Assembly: GCA_002171085.1 (NCBI GenBank)
Contig: NHGV01000007.1
Span: forward strand, 81,772 to 90,746
Length of the DNA: 8,975 nucleotides
Direction: 5' to 3'
From: Pelagibacteraceae bacterium TMED146
Lineage (GTDB): Bacteria; Pseudomonadota; Alphaproteobacteria; Pelagibacterales; Pelagibacteraceae
Below are positions 5,923 through 8,975 of the stretch, in pieces (the first letter of the stretch is position 1; every line of letters begins with the position of its first letter). The notes below the pieces were generated by a model. It was not told the origin of the DNA. It searched no databases and was given only the letters and a program-made list of their open reading frames with translations. The position numbers were made by a program, and so were the translations under genes.

Positions 5923-6206
5923 AGCAGTCCTAGCCCATATTCTCTTAAAAGGTTTCTTAAAAATCCTAATAATAAAAATAATATTACTGGAGAAAAGTCT
6001 AGCCCACCTATATTTGGCATCACACGACGAATTGGATTTAGTAAAGGGTCTGTAAGTTTATAACTAGCTTCTAAGACTGCATAAACAAATCTGTTACTAA
6101 TATTAATAATATTAAACGTAGTGAGCCAAGATAAAACGATGTTTACAATTAAAATAATAGAGTAAAGATAAATAATATTATCAATTAAAATAACTAATGA
6201 ATTCAT
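5919..6206 (-). CDS. yggT: YggT family membrane protein
   Basis: A 95-residue protein with one YGGT repeat: a hydrophobic helix at 5-28, the signature TDPLLNPIRRVMPNIGGLD at 52-70, and a second helix at 71-87 (SPVILFLLLGFLRNLL). YggT proteins are small inner-membrane proteins of uncertain function; relatives have been linked to osmotic tolerance, cell division and chloroplast nucleoid/cytochrome assembly. The gene is joined by ATGA overlaps at both ends: its ATG overlaps the mscS stop (6206-6203), and its TGA overlaps the folD start. Being next to a mechanosensitive channel is compatible with a role in the osmotic or envelope stress response, but this is inference. Confidence 0.93.
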   Translation of the reverse strand: MNSLVILIDNIIYLYSIILIVNIVLSWLTTFNIINISNRFVYAVLEASYKLTDPLLNPIRRVMPNIGGLDFSPVILFLLLGFLRNLLREYGLGLL

Positions 6207-7300
6207 TTTTCAAACTTCTCAACATAAATAGACTGCGAGGGAAATGCGAAAGACGCTCCGGCGTCCTCAACAATTTTTTTAATTTCTATCACGAATTTAT
6301 CTTTAACTTTTAACCATTCATAATAACTATTTGTTCGGGTGTAACATCTAATCATTATATCTATAGAGCTTGCAGAAAATTGTTTTAAATTTACTGCATG
6401 TGGAGTTTTATCAGATATTAAGAAGTCAGGATTATTTTCAATATATTTTAAAATATTGTTTCTTACTTTTTCTAACTGTTCAGAAGTTGATTTATATTCA
6501 AGACCTATCAGCCAATCGATTCTACGATTGGTTGTTTCGGTTTGATTAATGACTGCTTTTTCTGCAAACTGAAAATTTGGAATTGTAGCTAAAGATTTAT
6601 CAAACTTCCTTATAACTGTTGATCTAAAACCAATATTTTCAACTACGCCCTCTATTATTCCCTCAACCACAATCCAGTCACCAACTTTAAAACGTTTTTC
6701 AACTAGAACTAAAATTCCTGAAATTAAATTTTTAAATAAATCTTGAGCACCAAGCGCAACCGCAACACCGAACAAACCTAGACCAGCAATAATTGGTCCA
6801 ATTTTAATTCCCCAAATTTCTAGCGTTGCTGCAAAACCTAAAATTAAAATTAAAACCTTAAGTGCTCTTAAAATCCAATTTAGTAAATCCCTAGAAAGAA
6901 TTTCTTCAATGCTCTTTATTAATAACGAAGCAGGATAAATAAGTTGATGGATAAACCAAAAAATTAATATTGTGACTAATGATCTATTTAAGTTTTCTAT
7001 TAAGATTGAAGATCTACCATCAAGGTCTAAAAAAGTAGATGCGAAGAAGAAACCAAAAACAACAGGGATAAATTTTATTGGACCCTCAAGAGATGTGGTC
7101 AAACTATTATCAAAATTATTTGTACTTTTAGATACATAAATTTCAATTTTTTTTACAATAAATCTTGAAACAAAGCTTCTTAGAAGAAGAAAAATAAAAA
7201 AAACAAATAAAGCAATTACTATATCTGTAAAACTCGCTCCAGATACACCCTCTTTCCAAACATCAGTTAAAAGAACAAAAAATTTGTTAAATACATCCAT
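6203..7300 (-). CDS. mscS: MscS-family small-conductance mechanosensitive channel
   Basis: A 365-residue inner-membrane channel that opens under membrane tension to release solutes after hypo-osmotic shock. Hydrophobic segments lie at about 24-48, 77-91, 107-128 and 145-162. The glycine/alanine-rich pore helix begins at GPIIAGLGLFGVAVALGAQD (168-187) and continues to about 200. It leads into the beta domain RFKVGDWIVVEG (203-214) and the segment RSTVIRKFDKSLATIPN (226-242), then the alpha/beta C-terminal domain ending near AFPSQSIYV (352-360). The length exceeds E. coli MscS (286) because of extra N-terminal helices, so it is a larger family member. It is the first gene of the operon with yggT and folD, and divergent from tsaD. 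No Shine-Dalgarno is seen; a - strand TATATT (7317-7312) may be its -10. Confidence 0.93.
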   Translation of the reverse strand: MDVFNKFFVLLTDVWKEGVSGASFTDIVIALFVFFIFLLLRSFVSRFIVKKIEIYVSKSTNNFDNSLTTSLEGPIKFIPVVFGFFFASTFLDLDGRSSILIENLNRSLVTILIFWFIHQLIYPASLLIKSIEEILSRDLLNWILRALKVLILILGFAATLEIWGIKIGPIIAGLGLFGVAVALGAQDLFKNLISGILVLVEKRFKVGDWIVVEGIIEGVVENIGFRSTVIRKFDKSLATIPNFQFAEKAVINQTETTNRRIDWLIGLEYKSTSEQLEKVRNNILKYIENNPDFLISDKTPHAVNLKQFSASSIDIMIRCYTRTNSYYEWLKVKDKFVIEIKKIVEDAGASFAFPSQSIYVEKFEK

Positions 7301-7366
7301 GTTAATTTTGAAATATACGTGTAAATTGTTCTAATCAAGACAAAATTCAAATAACAAGCTTAGTTA
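7301..7366. promoter_or_regulatory. Divergent promoter region between mscS and tsaD
   Basis: These 66 bases must drive mscS leftward and tsaD rightward. For mscS, CTTGAT (7339-7334) and TATATT (7317-7312) on the - strand are 16 bases apart and would give a leader of only a few bases. For tsaD only a weak TTGTTC (7326-7331) / AAATAA (7349-7354) pair is visible. Neither gene has a Shine-Dalgarno. Placement follows from layout; exact boxes are uncertain. Confidence 0.4.
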
Positions 7367-8443
7367 ATGAAAAAGGATTTAATTTTTTTAGGCATTGAAA
7401 CTAGCTGTGATGAAACAGCCGCTGCATTAGTGAAAAAATCGAAAAATGGAAAAGTAAGAATACTATCTAATATTATATCTAGCCAAGAAAAAGTTCACAA
7501 AAAATTTGGCGGTGTTGTACCAGAACTTGCAGCAAGGGCACACTCTGAAAAAATAGATCTTATTATAAAAAAAGCGATTAAAAAAAGTAAAATTAAACTG
7601 AGCCAAATAGACGGCGTGGCTTGTACTGCGGGACCAGGGCTTTTGGTTTGTCTGATGGTGGGAATGACAGCAGGTAAAACTATTGCAAGTGCTTTGAAAA
7701 AACCTTTTTTTGGAACCAATCATCTCGAGGGTCACGCACTAACGATGGGCTTAATTAAATCTATAAAGTTTCCATACTTATTATTATTAATATCTGGCGG
7801 ACACTCACAATTTTTATCAGTTGAGGGAGTGGGAAAATATAAAAGATTAGGCACTACAATAGATGATGCATTAGGTGAGGCGTTTGACAAAACTGCTAAA
7901 ATTTTGGGAATAGAATTTCCTGGTGGTCCTAAGATTGAAACATTTGCAAAATTTGGAAATGAAAATAGTTTTGATTTACCAAAACCTATTTTACATAAAT
8001 CAGGATGCAATATGTCATATGCTGGATTAAAAACTGCAGTGCTGCATGCATCCAAAAATATTAAATCAAGGCAAGATAAATATGATTTAGCCGCTTCTTT
8101 TCAAAAAACAATAAATGAAATTTTAAAAGTAAAATGTAAAAAAGCGATCGAAATGTTTTTAGAAAGACACAAAAAAGTTAAAAATAAAAATTTTGTTGTA
8201 GCTGGAGGGGTGGCGTCAAATCAATCAATAAGAAAAACAATTAAGCAAATTTCTTCTACATTAAAATTTAATACTCACTTTCCACCATTAAATTTATGCA
8301 CTGATAATGCTGCAATGATTGCCTGGGCGGGACTACAAAATTACGAAGCTGGAAAAAAAACCAACCTAAAAATAATTTCACAACCAAGATGGCCATTAGA
8401 TCAAAAAGCGCCTTTCATGAAGGGTGCAGGTTTAATTTTATGA
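7367..8443 (+). CDS. tsaD: tRNA N6-threonylcarbamoyladenosine transferase TsaD
   Basis: A 358-residue ASKHA-fold enzyme (formerly Gcp/YgjD) that transfers threonylcarbamoyl from TC-AMP onto A37 of ANN-decoding tRNAs, acting with TsaB and TsaE, neither of which is in this window. The N-terminal nucleotide loop GIETSCDETAAALV is at 9-22, and GGVVPELAARAH at 48-59. The metal-binding NHLEGH is at 118-123 (H119, H123) and SGGHSQ at 143-148. SYAGLKTAV is at 217-225, AGGVASN at 279-285, and TDNAAMIAW at 312-320 with metal ligand D313. The conserved end RWPLD (341-345) is followed by a short tail. All key residues are intact. The stop overlaps the next start in ATGA (8440-8443), indicating translational coupling to the EVE gene. 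Confidence 0.97.
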   Translation: MKKDLIFLGIETSCDETAAALVKKSKNGKVRILSNIISSQEKVHKKFGGVVPELAARAHSEKIDLIIKKAIKKSKIKLSQIDGVACTAGPGLLVCLMVGMTAGKTIASALKKPFFGTNHLEGHALTMGLIKSIKFPYLLLLISGGHSQFLSVEGVGKYKRLGTTIDDALGEAFDKTAKILGIEFPGGPKIETFAKFGNENSFDLPKPILHKSGCNMSYAGLKTAVLHASKNIKSRQDKYDLAASFQKTINEILKVKCKKAIEMFLERHKKVKNKNFVVAGGVASNQSIRKTIKQISSTLKFNTHFPPLNLCTDNAAMIAWAGLQNYEAGKKTNLKIISQPRWPLDQKAPFMKGAGLIL

Positions 8444-8856
8444 AAAATTATTGGTTAGTAAAATCTGAACCAAACGTGTGGTCAATTGATCAACAAATAA
8501 AATCAGGGTCAAAAGGAACGATTTGGGATGGCGTGAGAAATTATCAGGCAGCAAATAACCTTAAAGCAATGAAAAAAGGTGATTTATGTTTTTTTTATCA
8601 TTCCAATATTGGAAAAGAAATTGTTGGAGTTGTAGAAGTCATCAAAGAACACTTCATAGACCCAACGGATAAAGAAAAAAGATTTGTTGCGGTGCAATTA
8701 AAATTTAAACAAAAATTAAAGTTTCCAGTAACTTTAGAAAATATTAAGCAAAACAAAGGGCTTTCTAACTTGGCTTTGATTAAACAAAGTCGACTTTCGG
8801 TGATGCCGATAGACTCTAAAAGCTGGAAAATAATATGTAAGTTGGGTAAAATTTAA
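8440..8856 (+). CDS. EVE domain-containing protein
   Basis: A 138-residue single-domain protein of the EVE (PUA-like, formerly DUF55) family. Diagnostic segments are the N-terminal YWLVKSEP (4-11), WDGVRNYQAANNLKAMKKGD (29-48), CFFYHSN (50-56), IVGVVEV (61-67) and LIKQSRLSVMPI (113-124). EVE domains form an aromatic pocket thought to read modified bases in DNA or RNA; the ligand here is unknown. I chose ATG 8440 rather than the in-frame ATG at 8389: the family begins at YWLxKSEP, and 8440 makes a four-base ATGA overlap with tsaD, whereas 8389 would add 17 unrelated residues lying inside tsaD. Lying behind a tRNA-modification gene, it may deal with modified nucleotides, but this is only suggestive. 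Confidence 0.92.
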   Translation: MKNYWLVKSEPNVWSIDQQIKSGSKGTIWDGVRNYQAANNLKAMKKGDLCFFYHSNIGKEIVGVVEVIKEHFIDPTDKEKRFVAVQLKFKQKLKFPVTLENIKQNKGLSNLALIKQSRLSVMPIDSKSWKIICKLGKI

Positions 8857-8877
8857 AAAAAATTTTAAGGGGGCACA

Positions 8878-8975
8878 GTGGCAAAAAAAAGAAAGAAGAA
8901 AAAAGTTTCTAAAAAAAAGAAATCTGTAAAAAAAGGGAAGAAGAAAAAAGTTTCTAAAAAAAAGAAATCTGTAAA
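8878..8975 (+). CDS. Extremely lysine-rich repeat protein, N-terminal part
   Basis: A GTG start at 8878 follows AAGGGGG (8867-8873), a plausible Shine-Dalgarno four bases away, and the frame stays open to the right edge (at least 32 codons). The visible protein begins (M)AKKRKKKKVSKKKKSVKKG and then repeats KKKKVSKKKKSVK. Nearly every residue is lysine, with V, S and G as the only common others. It resembles histone H1-like C-terminal tails, so a nucleic-acid-binding or nucleoid-associated role is a reasonable guess, but no defined domain is visible. It lies 21 bases after the EVE gene on the same strand and is probably co-transcribed. The full length and C-terminus are outside the window. 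Confidence 0.6.
   Translation, partial: MAKKRKKKKVSKKKKSVKKGKKKKVSKKKKSV
8893..8975 (+). repeat. Perfect 45-bp tandem repeat within the lysine-rich frame
   Basis: The unit at 8893-8937 (15 codons: KKKKVSKKKKSVKKG) is repeated from 8938 without any base change over the 38 bases available before the window ends. The 12 bases before the first unit (GCAAAAAAAAGA) also resemble the unit's end (GTAAAAAAAGGG), hinting at an older, partly diverged copy. Identity at every third codon position suggests recent duplication or ongoing copy-number change. Confidence 0.9.

Noticed and set aside
5846..6055. 69-codon + strand frame across the folD-yggT junction
   Set aside because: Antisense to two well-supported genes; its hydrophobicity mirrors the opposite-strand YggT helices.
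7463..8055. Three antisense frames (90, 74 and 107 codons) inside tsaD
   Set aside because: They overlap an intact tsaD and each other in different frames, with no family resemblance.
8389..8439. Upstream in-frame ATG giving the EVE protein 17 more residues
   Set aside because: The extension lies within tsaD, has no family similarity, and the conserved EVE N-terminus begins right after the ATG at 8440, which makes a typical ATGA overlap.

Overview
The window is strongly AT-rich, densely packed DNA from a streamlined alphaproteobacterium. The protein set and its flavour fit a marine SAR11 (Pelagibacterales) genome best: very short spacers, four-base ATGA overlaps, TAAATG stop/start junctions, few good Shine-Dalgarno sites, and lysine- and asparagine-rich proteins. 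No rRNA, tRNA, insertion sequence, phage gene or CRISPR array is visible. The lineage is inferred from style and gene content, not from a marker gene.

Left part (1-1556): the last codons of a DUF2256 zinc-ribbon-like protein run in from the left edge on the + strand and stop inside a bidirectional terminator hairpin. Facing it on the - strand are a Bax inhibitor-1 family membrane protein (96-854) and, upstream of that, a TerC/YjbE-type membrane protein (935-1510). A 46-base divergent promoter region with overlapping -10 boxes separates terC from the next block.

Middle (1557-4675, + strand): a tight four-gene run encodes a Tas-type aldo/keto reductase, a secreted IalB-family protein, argininosuccinate synthase (argG) and a PsiE-family membrane protein. 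The junctions are a 10-base overlap and two abutting TAAATG joints, so this looks like one transcript.

Gap (4676-5061): the only long non-coding stretch. Its first part is featureless AT-rich DNA. Its last ~155 bases are different: a perfect GGAGGTG Shine-Dalgarno before a six-codon ORF, then a series of stem-loops, including a 10-bp perfect stem and a GAAA tetraloop, ending at a GC-rich hairpin shared with the end of folD. This is the best candidate for an undescribed element, possibly a structured + strand RNA. I could not match it to a known riboswitch or housekeeping RNA.

Right part: on the - strand an operon mscS-yggT-folD (7300 down to 5062) is joined by two ATGA overlaps and combines a mechanosensitive channel, a YggT membrane protein and the folate enzyme FolD. 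Divergent from it, on the + strand, tsaD (tRNA t6A synthesis) overlaps an EVE-domain gene by four bases. 21 bases further on, a GTG-initiated, extremely lysine-rich reading frame built of perfect 45-bp tandem repeats runs off the right edge.

Most protein calls are secure housekeeping or conserved families. The uncertain and interesting parts are the structured region around 4925-5080 and the lysine-repeat gene at the end.
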